A stretch of DNA of 41,463 nt from Betaproteobacteria bacterium (GCA_947476535.1 CANJRC010000026.1:1-41463); one strand, 5' to 3'; positions 15,923 through 24,444 are shown, numbered from the stretch's first letter. Translations and numbers: made by a program. Notes: generated from the letters alone by a model not told the origin.

Positions 15923-16712
15923 CCACCGGCGGTTCCTGCCGCGCGCTCACGCGTTCCGCTATCCGCTATTCCTCATGTACTTGGACCTGGCGGAACTGGG
16001 TACGGTCTTCCGCGGCCGCTGGCTGTGGTCTGCATCGCGCGTTGCACTGGCGCGCTTCGACCGGCGCGATCACCTCGGCGACCCGTCGACGCCGCTCGAC
16101 GTCGCGGTACGGGACATCGTGCAGCAGCGCACCGGGGTGCGCCCCGGCGGGCCGATACGGCTGCTCACCCACCTGCGCTACTTCGGGCACTGCTTCAACC
16201 CGGTCAGTTTCTACTATTGCTTCGATGCCGGGGACACCCAGGTGGAGACCATCGTTGCCGAAGTCAACAACACGCCTTGGGGTGAGCGGCATTGCTACGT
16301 GCTCGCCGATGCCTGCGCTGCGGCACCGGCGGCTGCGCAGGCAGGTGCCCATAGGCGCTACCGCACGAAGAAGGTGTTCCATGTGTCCCCGTTCATGCCC
16401 ATGGACCTGCAGTACGACTGGGGATTCAGCGCGCCGGGCGAGCGCATCGGCGTGCACATGGCGCTGAGCGAAGAAGCCGCTGTCGACGGACCGGCACCGC
16501 GCAAGCTGTTCGATGCAACCCTCGGATTGCGCCGCACACCGATCGGTTGCGCGAGCCTCGCCGCGGTATTGCTGCGCCACCCCTTCATGACGCTGCAGGT
16601 GATTGCAGCCATCCACTGGCAGGCGCTGCGGCTCTGGCTCAAGCACATCCCGTTTCAAGCCCATCCGGGCAACACCCAATCTGGCCATCTGCCGGCGGAG
16701 AAAAAAGCATGA
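15891..16712 (+). CDS. DUF1365 family protein
   Basis: The 273-residue protein shows the family pattern: AIYRGSLDHRRFLPRAHAFRY at the start without the final residue pair of the usual motif elsewhere, IRLLTHLRYFGHCFNPVSFY in the centre, VETIVAEVNNTPWGERHCYV, and KVFHVSPFMPMDLQYDWGF. DUF1365 proteins almost always sit between an FAD oxidoreductase and a cfa-like gene. Their biochemical role is unsettled, with involvement in modified membrane lipid synthesis the best guess. It overlaps the upstream gene by 32 bp and the downstream one by 4 bp (ATGA), so translation is coupled. Confidence 0.9.
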   Translation: MHSAIYRGSLDHRRFLPRAHAFRYPLFLMYLDLAELGTVFRGRWLWSASRVALARFDRRDHLGDPSTPLDVAVRDIVQQRTGVRPGGPIRLLTHLRYFGHCFNPVSFYYCFDAGDTQVETIVAEVNNTPWGERHCYVLADACAAAPAAAQAGAHRRYRTKKVFHVSPFMPMDLQYDWGFSAPGERIGVHMALSEEAAVDGPAPRKLFDATLGLRRTPIGCASLAAVLLRHPFMTLQVIAAIHWQALRLWLKHIPFQAHPGNTQSGHLPAEKKA

Positions 16713-18031
16713 AATCGATGGCAGTCGGGCCGCAGGCCTCACTTCGGGCAAGCAGCCAGGCATCACCTCGCCGCGAGCGGGCCTCGCTGATCGATCGTGT
16801 CGCCGAGGCAGCAGTGCGCAGACGCCTGGGCGGACTCGCGCATGGCGTGCTGCACCTCCTGGATGGTGACAGTAGCGCCACCTATGGCGCGCGCACTGCA
16901 ATCTGTCCGCTCGAGGTCACGGTGCGGGTGCATGACTCACGCTTCTACAGTGACATGGCCTTGGGCGGGTCGGTTGGCGCCGGGGAGGCCTATATGCAGG
17001 GCTGGTGGAGCGTGGACGATCTCACCCTACTGGTGCGCGTGCTGCTGCACAACCGCGCGGTGCTCGATGGCATGGAGTCTGGATTGGCGCGGCTGGCTGC
17101 GCCGGCGCGCAAGGCGTTGCACTGGGTGGCGCGAAATTCCCGTGATGGCAGCCGTCGCAACATTGCTGCGCACTACGACCTCGGCAATGATTTCTTCGAG
17201 CTGTTTCTCGACCCGACCCTGATGTACTCCTGTGCGCTGTTCGAGCGGCCGGGGATGAGTCTGGAGCAGGCGTCGGTCGCCAAGCTGGACAGCGTGTGCC
17301 GTAAGCTCGGACTGCGCCCGGGGGACCGCCTGTGCGAAATCGGTACCGGCTGGGGCGGCCTGGCGCTGCATGCCGCGAGGCACTACGGCTGCCACGTCAC
17401 GACGACGACTATATCGCGCCAGCAGCACGCCAAGGCGCGCGAGCGTATCGACGCCGCGGGCCTGTCCGATCGCGTGACCCTGCTGCTCGAGGACTATCGC
17501 GACCTGGATGCGGCCCGCCTGGGTGGGCCGTTCGACAAGCTGGTGTCCATCGAGATGATCGAGGCGGTCGGACACCAGTACTTCGACGCGTTCTTCGGCA
17601 AGTGCTCGAGCTTGCTCAAGCCCGATGGCATGATGCTGCTGCAGTCGATCACCATCGCCGACCGCTTCTATGACGCAGCGCTGAAGTCGGTGGATTTCAT
17701 CCAGCGCTACATTTTCCCGGGCAGCTGCATCCCCTCTGTGTCGGCGCTGTCGGCGTCCATCGCGCGCTCAAGCGACCTGGGCGTGTTTCACCTGGAAGAT
17801 ATCGGCCCCCACTATGCGCTGACGCTCAGGCAATGGCGTGAAAACCTGTTCGCGAACCTGGACGGGGTGCGCAGGCTCGGCTATCCCGAGTCCTTCATCC
17901 GGATGTGGGAGTTCTACCTGTGTTACTGCGAAGGCGGTTTCGAGGAGCGCGTGCTCGGCGACGTGCACATGCTGCTGGTGAAGCCGCAGGCGCGTCCGGC
18001 GGTAGGGCTGGGAGAGGGCCGTGCTACCTGA
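16709..18031 (+). CDS. cfa: Cyclopropane-fatty-acyl-phospholipid synthase family methyltransferase (UfaM candidate)
   Basis: The 440-residue protein has the Cfa layout: an N-terminal lipid-binding domain with GEAYMQGWWSVDDL (92-105), then AAHYDLGNDFFELFLD (153-168), MYSCALF (Cys 175), the SAM motif LCEIGTGWGGLALHAA (208-223) and SIEMIEAVGHQYFDAFF (280-296), which carries the Glu and His of the bicarbonate site. It acts on cis-unsaturated acyl chains of phospholipids. Either a cyclopropane or, as for UfaM, a methyl-branched trans-monoene can result; sequence alone does not decide. It is the last operon gene and overlaps the convergent tesA gene by 8 bp, with no terminator hairpin in between. 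Confidence 0.92.
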   Translation: MKSMAVGPQASLRASSQASPRRERASLIDRVAEAAVRRRLGGLAHGVLHLLDGDSSATYGARTAICPLEVTVRVHDSRFYSDMALGGSVGAGEAYMQGWWSVDDLTLLVRVLLHNRAVLDGMESGLARLAAPARKALHWVARNSRDGSRRNIAAHYDLGNDFFELFLDPTLMYSCALFERPGMSLEQASVAKLDSVCRKLGLRPGDRLCEIGTGWGGLALHAARHYGCHVTTTTISRQQHAKARERIDAAGLSDRVTLLLEDYRDLDAARLGGPFDKLVSIEMIEAVGHQYFDAFFGKCSSLLKPDGMMLLQSITIADRFYDAALKSVDFIQRYIFPGSCIPSVSALSASIARSSDLGVFHLEDIGPHYALTLRQWRENLFANLDGVRRLGYPESFIRMWEFYLCYCEGGFEERVLGDVHMLLVKPQARPAVGLGEGRAT

Positions 18032-18758
18032 GTACCGGTGCGAGGACCTTCCACACGTTGTCCAGCAGCATGGGCTGCGCCTGGGCGAGCGGGTGCAGCT
18101 GGTCGGGCTGGAACAGCGCCGGCTTGTCGGCCACCCCGTCCATCAGGAATGGCACCAGCGGCAGCTTGTATTGCTTGGCCAGCGCCGCGTAACTACCCTG
18201 GAATGCGTTGGCATAGGCGTCACCGTAGTTGGGTGGCATGCGCATGCCCACCAGCACCACCTTGCTGCCGGCCTTCTGCGCGGCGCCGATGATGCGGGCG
18301 AGGTTGTCCTGCAACTGCTTCACCGGCAGCCCGCGCAGGCCATCGTTGGCGCCCAATGCGATGATCGTGACACGCGGTTTGTGCTGGGCCAGGGTGGCGG
18401 CGATGCGCGAGGCGCCGCCGCTGGAGGTCTCGCCGCTGATGCTGGCATTGGCGACGTTATAATCGAGCCCGCTGTTGCGGATGCGCTCCTGCAGCAGGCT
18501 GACCCAGCCGTCCTTCTGGCTGATGCCGTAGGCGGCGGAAAGGCTGTCCCCGTACACCAGCAGCGTCCTGGCGGCCGCGGCTGGCGCCGAGGCCGCAGTC
18601 AAAGTCAGGATCAGGGTCAGGATCAGGGTCAGCGTCAAGGTCAGGGCGGGCGCCGAGGGCGGCCCGTCGCCAATCCCGGCTCGGCGTATTAAACGCCCCG
18701 GACACCGCAAGATGTAACCGAACCATGCCGAACATGCTGTCACAATAGAAGCCTTCAT
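18024..18758 (-). CDS. tesA: GDSL esterase / acyl-CoA thioesterase I (lysophospholipase L1)
   Basis: The mature part has the SGNH-hydrolase blocks: GDSLSAAYG with the nucleophilic Ser, GETSSGG, IALGANDGLRG, and DQLHPLAQAQP with the catalytic Asp and His. TesA is a periplasmic thioesterase/lysophospholipase; beside ybbA and ybbP it forms a widely conserved block. The export signal is unusual: a long basic lead followed by a core of alternating Leu and Thr/Ile encoded by a 6-bp repeat (18598-18645). The ATG at 18758 overlaps the ybbA ATG on the other strand. TTG at 18710 would give a shorter, more usual signal peptide, but neither has a convincing ribosome binding site. Confidence 0.88.
   Translation of the reverse strand: MKASIVTACSAWFGYILRCPGRLIRRAGIGDGPPSAPALTLTLTLILTLILTLTAASAPAAAARTLLVYGDSLSAAYGISQKDGWVSLLQERIRNSGLDYNVANASISGETSSGGASRIAATLAQHKPRVTIIALGANDGLRGLPVKQLQDNLARIIGAAQKAGSKVVLVGMRMPPNYGDAYANAFQGSYAALAKQYKLPLVPFLMDGVADKPALFQPDQLHPLAQAQPMLLDNVWKVLAPVLR
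18598..18645 (-). repeat. Hexanucleotide microsatellite in the tesA signal peptide
   Basis: Eight consecutive 6-bp units of the type GTCAGG/ATCAGG (plus strand) encode a Leu-Thr/Leu-Ile alternation in the hydrophobic core of the TesA signal peptide. Because the unit is two codons long, slippage would lengthen or shorten the core by two residues without a frameshift. Confidence 0.8.
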
Positions 18759-19470
18759 GAATCCCATCATTGATGTCAGTCGTTTGTGCAAGATCGTGTC
18801 GCTGGCGCGCCCGCCGGGTGAAGCCGCGGTCAAGCCAGCGCCCGAACTGGTGATTCTGCAGGATATCGACATTGCCGTCATGGCGGGCGAATCGGTGGCG
18901 ATCGTCGGCGCCTCGGGCTCGGGCAAGTCGACGCTGCTCGGGCTCCTCGCCGGACTCGATTTGCCGACAACCGGGTCGGTCCGACTTGACGGCACCGACC
19001 TGGCAAGGCTCGACGAGGATGGGAGGGCGGCCTTGCGGGCGCGCCTGCTCGGGTTCGTGTTCCAGTCCTTCCAGCTGCTGCCGGCGTTCACGGCGCTGGA
19101 GAACGTCATGTTGCCCCTGGAACTCGCGGGGGTCGCAGGCGCGGGAGACCTCGCGCGCGCCATGCTCAGGCGCGTGGGCCTGGGCGAGCGTCTCGCGCAC
19201 TATCCGAAATACCTCTCCGGCGGCGAGCAGCAGCGCGTGGCGCTGGCACGCGCCTTCGTGATGAGGCCCAAGCTGCTTATGGCTGACGAGCCCACCGGGA
19301 ACCTGGATGCGGCCACCGGGGCGAGCGTGATCGAGCTGCTGTTCGAGCTCAACGCGGAGCTGGGCACGACGCTGCTGCTGGTGACGCACGACGAGGCGCT
19401 GGCGGGCCGTTGCGGGCGCATCGTGCGCCTCGCCGCCGGGCGGATCGTCGGCGAGCCGGTTGCCGCTTGA
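18757..19470 (+). CDS. ybbA: ABC transporter ATPase, YbbA/LolD-like
   Basis: The 237-residue ATPase has Walker A GASGSGKST, the Q-loop in FVFQSFQLLPAFTALENVM, signature LSGGEQQRVALARAF, Walker B LLMADEP and the H-loop in LLVTHDEALAG, all as in the MacB/LolD/YbbA group that works with FtsX-type permeases. Its partner is the large permease at 20094, from which it is separated by an inserted msrB gene. A linker of about 15 residues (ARPPGEAAVKPAPEL) between the first strand and the main fold is longer than in LolD. The block probably moves or extracts lipids or lipoproteins. Confidence 0.9.
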   Translation: MNPIIDVSRLCKIVSLARPPGEAAVKPAPELVILQDIDIAVMAGESVAIVGASGSGKSTLLGLLAGLDLPTTGSVRLDGTDLARLDEDGRAALRARLLGFVFQSFQLLPAFTALENVMLPLELAGVAGAGDLARAMLRRVGLGERLAHYPKYLSGGEQQRVALARAFVMRPKLLMADEPTGNLDAATGASVIELLFELNAELGTTLLLVTHDEALAGRCGRIVRLAAGRIVGEPVAA

Positions 19471-19492
19471 TTGCGTTAATGAATACGATGAC

Positions 19493-19557
19493 GATAATAA
19501 TTAATCAAATCATCCAGGAGAGACGTGCTGTGATTCTCTTGATTGATCATAATTATC
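19493..19557. repeat. AT-rich imperfect inverted repeat before msrB
   Basis: A 65-bp AT-rich island in GC-rich surroundings begins with GATAATAATTAATCAA and ends with the near mirror TTGATTGATCATAATTATC, with further partial pairing inside (CAGGAGAG near 19515 with TTCTCTTG near 19533). It could be the msrB promoter/operator or a remnant of a small inserted element. No coding content is seen. Confidence 0.45.
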
Positions 19558-19596
19558 GGCCATGCCGGATGTGCTGAATTGTCAAGGGAGCAGCCA

Positions 19597-20076
19597 ATGA
19601 AAGTCAAGGTCTACAACGCAGGCGGTCAGTTGGTGGGGCCGGTGGAAGTGGCGGCGGTGGTCAAGAGCGATGCCGAATGGCGTGCGCAACTCACCGCCTC
19701 GCAGTTCGAGGTTGCGCGCGGCAAGGGCACCGAGCGGCCGTTCTGCGGCACGCTGCTCGACAACAAGATAGACGGCGTGTACAGCTGCATCTGCTGCGAC
19801 CTGCCGCTGTTTTCCTCCTCGGGTAAGTTCAACTCGGGCACCGGCTGGCCAAGCTTTTTCCAGCCGGTGGCGGCGGAGAACGTCATCACCCATGAAGACC
19901 GCGCCTTCGGCATGGTGCGCGTGGAAATCCTGTGCGCGCGCTGTGACTGCCACCTCGGCCACGTGTTCGAGGACGGGCCGCGGCCCACGGGCCTGCGCTA
20001 CTGCGTGAACTCCGATTCGCTGGCGTTCACGCCTGCGGCGGAGTTGGCGAAACTCGCCGACCCGGCAGCCGCCTGA
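19597..20076 (+). CDS. msrB: Peptide-methionine (R)-S-oxide reductase
   Basis: The 159-residue SelR/MsrB protein has both zinc CxxC pairs (CICC and CARC), the substrate loop [24 protein letters not shown] and the catalytic Cys in [12 protein letters not shown]. It reduces the R epimer of methionine sulfoxide in proteins. An extra Cys in RPFCGTLL could act as the resolving residue. AGGGAG precedes the ATG at 19597. The first 22 residues are a short extension compared with typical MsrB, without an export signal, so it is cytoplasmic. It interrupts the ybbA-ybbP pair and has its own AT-rich upstream region. Confidence 0.93.
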   Translation: MKVKVYNAGGQLVGPVEVAAVVKSDAEWRAQLTASQFEVARGKGTERPFCGTLLDNKIDGVYSCICCDLPLFSSSGKFNSGTGWPSFFQPVAAENVITHEDRAFGMVRVEILCARCDCHLGHVFEDGPRPTGLRYCVNSDSLAFTPAAELAKLADPAAA

Positions 20077-20093
20077 CCGGAACGCCCGCTGTC

Positions 20094-22598
20094 ATGTCGG
20101 AGATCAAGCTCGCACTGCGGCTGCTGTTGCGCGACTGGCGCGCCGGTGAGCTGCGCGTGCTGGCGCTGGCGCTGATTGTCGCGGTGGCTAGCGTCACCAG
20201 CGTCGGCTTCTTTGCCGATCGGGTGCGCCAGGCGCTCACCCGCGATGCCCACCAGCTGCTCGGCGCCGATCTGGTGCTGATCGCCGATCACCCGTGGAAG
20301 CCCGACATCGCTGATGAAATCGGCAAGCGTGGCCTCGCCTTCGCCGAGACCGCCGCCTTCATCAGCATGGCGCGCTATGGCGCGGCGGCCACGCTCACCG
20401 GCGTGAAGGCGGTGTCCAACGGCTACCCGCTACGGGGAAAGTTGCGCGTGTCCGCCGGGTTGAACCTGCCCGATAATGACACCGACGTGGTGCCGCTGCC
20501 CGGCGTGGCGTGGATCGACGAGCGCCTGGCGATGGCGTTGTCGCTGCGGCTGGGCGACGCCGTGGAGGTCGGCAAGCTGAAGCTCACCGTCGGCGCCATC
20601 CTCACGCTTGAGCCCGACCGCAGCGCGTCCTTCTTCAATTTCGCGCCGCGCCTGATCATGCACGTGGACGACCTGCCCGACTCGGGCCTGGTCACCACCG
20701 GCAGCCGGGTGACCTATTCGCTACTGGCGGCCGGAGAGCCCGAGGCAGTCTCGGCGCTGGAGAAAGCCCTCAAGCCGCGCCTTGGCCGCGGCGAGTCACT
20801 GCAAAGCCTGGAGAACGCGCGCCCCGAAATCCGCAACACGCTCGACCGCTCGCAGCAGTTCGTCGGTCTCACGGCGCTGCTGGCGGTTGTGTTGGCGGCG
20901 GTGGCGGTGTCGCTGGCGACACGCCGCTACAGCGCGCGCCATCAGGATGCCTACGCCGTGATGCGTTGCTTCGGCGCTTCGTCGGGGCGGCTGCTGCGGC
21001 TGGCAACACTGGAGTTCATCGCGTTGGGTGTGGCGGCGAGCGCCGTCGGCTGCCTGATCGGATTTGCCGCGCAGTTCGTCATTGCGGGGTTCGTCACCGA
21101 GCTGATTGGCGCGCGCCTGCCGGTTCCTTCTGCGTTGCCGGCCGCGCAGGGCTTCCTGACCGGCCTCGCGCTCCTTCTGGGCTTTGCGCTCCCGCCGCTA
21201 TTGCAATTGCGCAACGTGCCTGCGCTGCGCGTCCTGCGCAGCGACATCGGTCTCCCCGAGCAGGCCACGGTGCTCGCCTGGGGCACCGGCGTGTCGGTGA
21301 TCTCCTGCCTCCTGGTCTGGCAGTCGGGCGATCTCAAGCTCGGTCTCACCGTGCTGTGCGGGTTTGCGGGCGCCTTCCTGGTATTTGGCATCCTCGCGCA
21401 TGTGTCGCTGCGCCTCCTGGCGCGCGGGAACGGCCGCGGCGCCGGCGCAAACGGTGGGAGCGGACGCAGCATGTGGCGCTATGGGCTCGCCAACCTGCAG
21501 CGCCATGCGCGAACCAACACCGTGCAGATCATGGCGCTGGCCCTGGGACTGACGGCCGTCCTGTTGCTGACCTTCACGCGCGGCGATCTGCTGGCCACCT
21601 GGCAGGCCACCGTGCCGGCGGATGCGCCCAACCGTTTCATCGTCAACATACAGCCCGAACAAAAACAGCCTTTGCTGGATCTCTTCAAGACCAGTGGCCT
21701 GACACCGCCGCCGGTGCATCCGATGATTCGCGGGCGCTTCACGGCGTACAACGGCAAGCCGGTGAGGGTGGAGGACTTCGAGGAGCGCGACCGGCGCATG
21801 GCCGAGCGCGAGTTCAACCTGTCCTACATGGCCGCGCTGCCCGATGCCAACGAAGTGGTCGCGGGCCGATGGTTCGCGGCGAATGACGCCGCCGCGTTTT
21901 CGGTGGAGGAGGGCATCGCAAAGCGCCTGGGCTGGAAGCTGGGCGACACGCTCACCTGGCAGGTGGCGGGGCGCGAGTACAGCGCCCCCATCGGCAGCAT
22001 CCGCAAGCTCAACTGGGATTCCATGCGCGTGAACTTCTTCGTCATCGCGTCGCCCGGGCTGATGGACGCCGCACCCACCAGCTTCATCACGAGCTTCCAC
22101 CTGCCCGAAGCACGCGCTGCTTACGCCAACGCCGTCTCGCAGCGCTTCACCAACCTGACCGTGATCGACATGAGCGCCATCCTGAAGCAGGCGCAGTCGG
22201 TGATCGGGCAGGTGGTGCGCGCGGTGCAGTTCGTGTTCCTGTTCGCGCTCGGCGCGGGCGTGCTGGTGCTGTACTCGGCCTTGCTCTCGACGCAGGATGA
22301 GCGCCAGAAGGAGGCGGCGCTGATGCGCTCGCTGGGCGCTTCGCGCGCGCAGATCCTGTCCTCGCAACGCGCTGAGTTTGCCGTGCTGGGGGCCCTCGCC
22401 GGCCTGCTCGCGGCGCTCGGAGCCACCGGCATCGGCTGGGCCATTGCCAGCCAGGTATTCCACTTCCCGTACCAGGTGAACCACTGGGTCTGGCTGGCCG
22501 GGCCGCTGGCCGGGCTTGCCTGCATGGCGCTGAACGCCTGGTCGGGCGCGCGTTCGGCGCTGAATCATCCGCCGCTGCTGGCGCTGAGGGAAAGCTGA
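20094..22598 (+). CDS. ybbP: FtsX-like ABC permease, YbbP type
   Basis: The 834-residue permease has the YbbP architecture: an N-terminal membrane segment (VLALALIVAVASVTSVGFFA), a periplasmic domain, a first FtsX block (about 250-400) with further membrane segments, a second periplasmic domain, and a C-terminal FtsX block ending in NHPPLLALRES. KEAALMRSLGASRAQIL near the C-terminus is the conserved cytoplasmic loop that contacts the ATPase, with VMRCFGASSGRLLRLATLEF as the corresponding loop of the first half. It starts 17 bp after msrB and works with YbbA at 18757. The substrate is unproven; export of lipids or lipophilic compounds is assumed for the family. Confidence 0.92.
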   Translation: MSEIKLALRLLLRDWRAGELRVLALALIVAVASVTSVGFFADRVRQALTRDAHQLLGADLVLIADHPWKPDIADEIGKRGLAFAETAAFISMARYGAAATLTGVKAVSNGYPLRGKLRVSAGLNLPDNDTDVVPLPGVAWIDERLAMALSLRLGDAVEVGKLKLTVGAILTLEPDRSASFFNFAPRLIMHVDDLPDSGLVTTGSRVTYSLLAAGEPEAVSALEKALKPRLGRGESLQSLENARPEIRNTLDRSQQFVGLTALLAVVLAAVAVSLATRRYSARHQDAYAVMRCFGASSGRLLRLATLEFIALGVAASAVGCLIGFAAQFVIAGFVTELIGARLPVPSALPAAQGFLTGLALLLGFALPPLLQLRNVPALRVLRSDIGLPEQATVLAWGTGVSVISCLLVWQSGDLKLGLTVLCGFAGAFLVFGILAHVSLRLLARGNGRGAGANGGSGRSMWRYGLANLQRHARTNTVQIMALALGLTAVLLLTFTRGDLLATWQATVPADAPNRFIVNIQPEQKQPLLDLFKTSGLTPPPVHPMIRGRFTAYNGKPVRVEDFEERDRRMAEREFNLSYMAALPDANEVVAGRWFAANDAAAFSVEEGIAKRLGWKLGDTLTWQVAGREYSAPIGSIRKLNWDSMRVNFFVIASPGLMDAAPTSFITSFHLPEARAAYANAVSQRFTNLTVIDMSAILKQAQSVIGQVVRAVQFVFLFALGAGVLVLYSALLSTQDERQKEAALMRSLGASRAQILSSQRAEFAVLGALAGLLAALGATGIGWAIASQVFHFPYQVNHWVWLAGPLAGLACMALNAWSGARSALNHPPLLALRES

Positions 22599-22667
22599 GC
22601 GGGCGAACGGAGCAGGGGAGTCGAGCGCCGGTGCAGGGCACCCGTGCCGCTGGTGAAAGGATGGATC

Positions 22668-23090
22668 GTGACGATGAACGATGCGAACGAAGAAAAGCCC
22701 GAGCTGACTCCCTATGAGTTGCTGGGTGGGGAGGCAAAGCTGAAGGCCCTGGTGGAGCGCTTCTATGCGCTGATGGACGCTGAGCCTGCCTATGCGCAGA
22801 TCCGACGCCTGCATCCGCCGACGCTGGAGCATTCGGCCGAAAAACTGTTCATGTTCTTGTCCGGCTGGCTGGGCGGACCGCCCTTGTACTTCCATGCGCA
22901 TGGCCATCCGATGTTGCGGGCAAGGCACCTGCCGTTTCCCATTGGCGAAACGGAGCGCGACCAGTGGCTTGTCTGCATGCAGCGCGCCATGACCGAGTGC
23001 GACGTGGACCCAGCGTTGCAGGGGGCGTTGCATGAGGCGTTCGAGCGCACTGCAGACCACATGCGAAACCGGCAGGGCGAGGCGCATTGA
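22668..23090 (+). CDS. Group II truncated hemoglobin
   Basis: The product (140 residues from GTG 22668, or 138 from ATG 22674) has the truncated-globin fold: ELLGGEAKLKALVERFYALMD with the distal B10 Tyr, AEKLFMFLSGWLGG, GHPMLRARHLPFPIG with the proximal F8 His, and RDQWLVCMQRAM with the G8 Trp typical of group II. Such proteins bind oxygen, nitric oxide or peroxide. AAAGGA lies 6 bp before the GTG, which favours that start. It is on the same strand as ybbP, with a 69-bp gap. Confidence 0.93.
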   Translation: MTMNDANEEKPELTPYELLGGEAKLKALVERFYALMDAEPAYAQIRRLHPPTLEHSAEKLFMFLSGWLGGPPLYFHAHGHPMLRARHLPFPIGETERDQWLVCMQRAMTECDVDPALQGALHEAFERTADHMRNRQGEAH

Positions 23091-23193
23091 ATATGCTGTC
23101 TTCATTTCGCCGTGAGTCACCGTTAGCCTGCAGCGAATCGCAAATCCCGATAGCATTTATGCACTGCCCACCAGTCCAGACACGGAGTGAGTC

Positions 23194-24312
23194 ATGAAAT
23201 CCATGCGATTCAACAACGACACAGCGCTCGGCAGGCTCTTGCTCAGCGCTTTCCAGCCGGAATTCCTGCCGGCGCACGAGCGCAAGTTCCAGGCCTTCCG
23301 GTTTCGCGAGCCCGAGCTCGGGCCGGGCAAGATGCGCGCCGTGGTGCGCCTCGCCACCACCGACATCTTCGGCGTCAACATCCAGGTGCTCAACGTCGGC
23401 GAATCCGAAGCGTTGCACCTGCATGCCGCCATGGACGGGCTGTGGATGGTGTTCAAGGGCGCGGCGTCTTTCGTCGGTGAGGACGGCGTCGAGCATCCGC
23501 TGGGACCGCTGGATGGCATCATGGTGCCGCGCGGCGTGGCCTATGCCTTCAAGCAGGTGGGCGACGAGCCGCTGGTGATACTGCAGGCCGAGGCGGTGAT
23601 GAAGTCGGCCAAGAAGAACACATTCAAGACCTTCCAGCCGCCGGGCTCGGCCCCGCGTCCCGAGCTCGACACCACCATGGACCTCTACGATGCGCTCCTC
23701 AACGAGGCTGAGCTGCAGGCCACCGCGGGCAAGCGCGCGCAATTGCCCGCCTGGTCGTACAAGGATCGCAGCGGTGTGCCGGAACCCCGGCGCGTCGCCT
23801 TCGACGACTCCAACGACCTGGGCAAGCTCTTGCTGAGCGGCATTCAGCCTGAATTGATGCCCAAGCACGAGCGCAAATTCCAGGTGTTCAGCTTCAAGGA
23901 GCCGGCGGTTGCGGCTGGTACCAACAGCGCGCTGGTGCGCATAGCCACCACCGACATCGTTGGCGCGCTGATTCAGGTGTTGCCCGAGGGGGGCGAGGTC
24001 GGCATGCACCTGCATGCGGCCATGGACGGATTCTGGATGGTTCTGAAGGGCGCTGTGTCGATCGTCGGCGAGGACGGCGTCGAGCACGAGTTTGGCCCGA
24101 TGGAGGGCATGATGATCCCACGCGGTGTGCCATATGCCTTCAGGAAGATCGGCCCGGAGAATCTCGTGCTGTTGCAGATCGAGGCGCTGGTGTCGACTGC
24201 CAAGCGCAACACCTTCAAGTGGGTAGACAACCCGTCGGCTCCGCCGCCCGAGGCAGAGGACATCCGCAAGGTCGACGTGCCGATGGAGTTGTTCGACGCG
24301 CGGGTGGCGTAG
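23194..24312 (+). CDS. Bicupin protein formed by internal duplication
   Basis: The 372-residue protein consists of two copies of one cupin unit. The first (about 1-150) and second (about 205-350) match almost line for line: HLHAAMDGLWMVFKGA against HLHAAMDGFWMVLKGA, and MVPRGVAYAFKQVG against MIPRGVPYAFRKIG. Both keep the H-x-H of cupin motif 1, but the motif 2 His is missing in both (Tyr-Ala-Phe or Tyr-Ala-Phe-Arg at that place), so metal binding may be weak or altered. Function is unknown. It follows the globin gene by 103 bp and is preceded by an ACGGAGTGA ribosome binding site. It ends before a terminator shared with the DUF1330 gene. Confidence 0.85.
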   Translation: MKSMRFNNDTALGRLLLSAFQPEFLPAHERKFQAFRFREPELGPGKMRAVVRLATTDIFGVNIQVLNVGESEALHLHAAMDGLWMVFKGAASFVGEDGVEHPLGPLDGIMVPRGVAYAFKQVGDEPLVILQAEAVMKSAKKNTFKTFQPPGSAPRPELDTTMDLYDALLNEAELQATAGKRAQLPAWSYKDRSGVPEPRRVAFDDSNDLGKLLLSGIQPELMPKHERKFQVFSFKEPAVAAGTNSALVRIATTDIVGALIQVLPEGGEVGMHLHAAMDGFWMVLKGAVSIVGEDGVEHEFGPMEGMMIPRGVPYAFRKIGPENLVLLQIEALVSTAKRNTFKWVDNPSAPPPEAEDIRKVDVPMELFDARVA

Positions 24313-24394
24313 CCGCCCGAACGTTACGCCGGAAGGGCATCTCCCGTATAGCGCGTCTGTCAGTATTTCTATGTTTCAGGAAAGGACGGAAACA

Positions 24395-24439
24395 GCCTTA
24401 TCCTTAGATTGTCAGGATAAGGCGAAGGCCGGCTTCGCC
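24395..24439. terminator. Double-hairpin terminator between convergent genes
   Basis: GCCTTATCCT (24395-24404) and AGGATAAGGC (24414-24423) form a perfect 10-bp stem with a 9-nt loop. It overlaps a second hairpin, GGCGAAG with CTTCGCC (24421-24439). It lies between the bicupin (plus) and DUF1330 (minus) genes; there is no long T-tract on either side. Confidence 0.7.
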
Positions 24440-24444
24440 GTGAC

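Noticed and set aside
8949..18031. A photolyase gene as part of the CarH/LitR-like cluster
   Set aside because: Photolyase genes often accompany such regulators, but no frame in this window shows photolyase sequence.
19539..19552. TTGATTGATCATAA as an FNR box before msrB
   Set aside because: The left half matches TTGAT but the right half matches ATCAA in only two of five positions.
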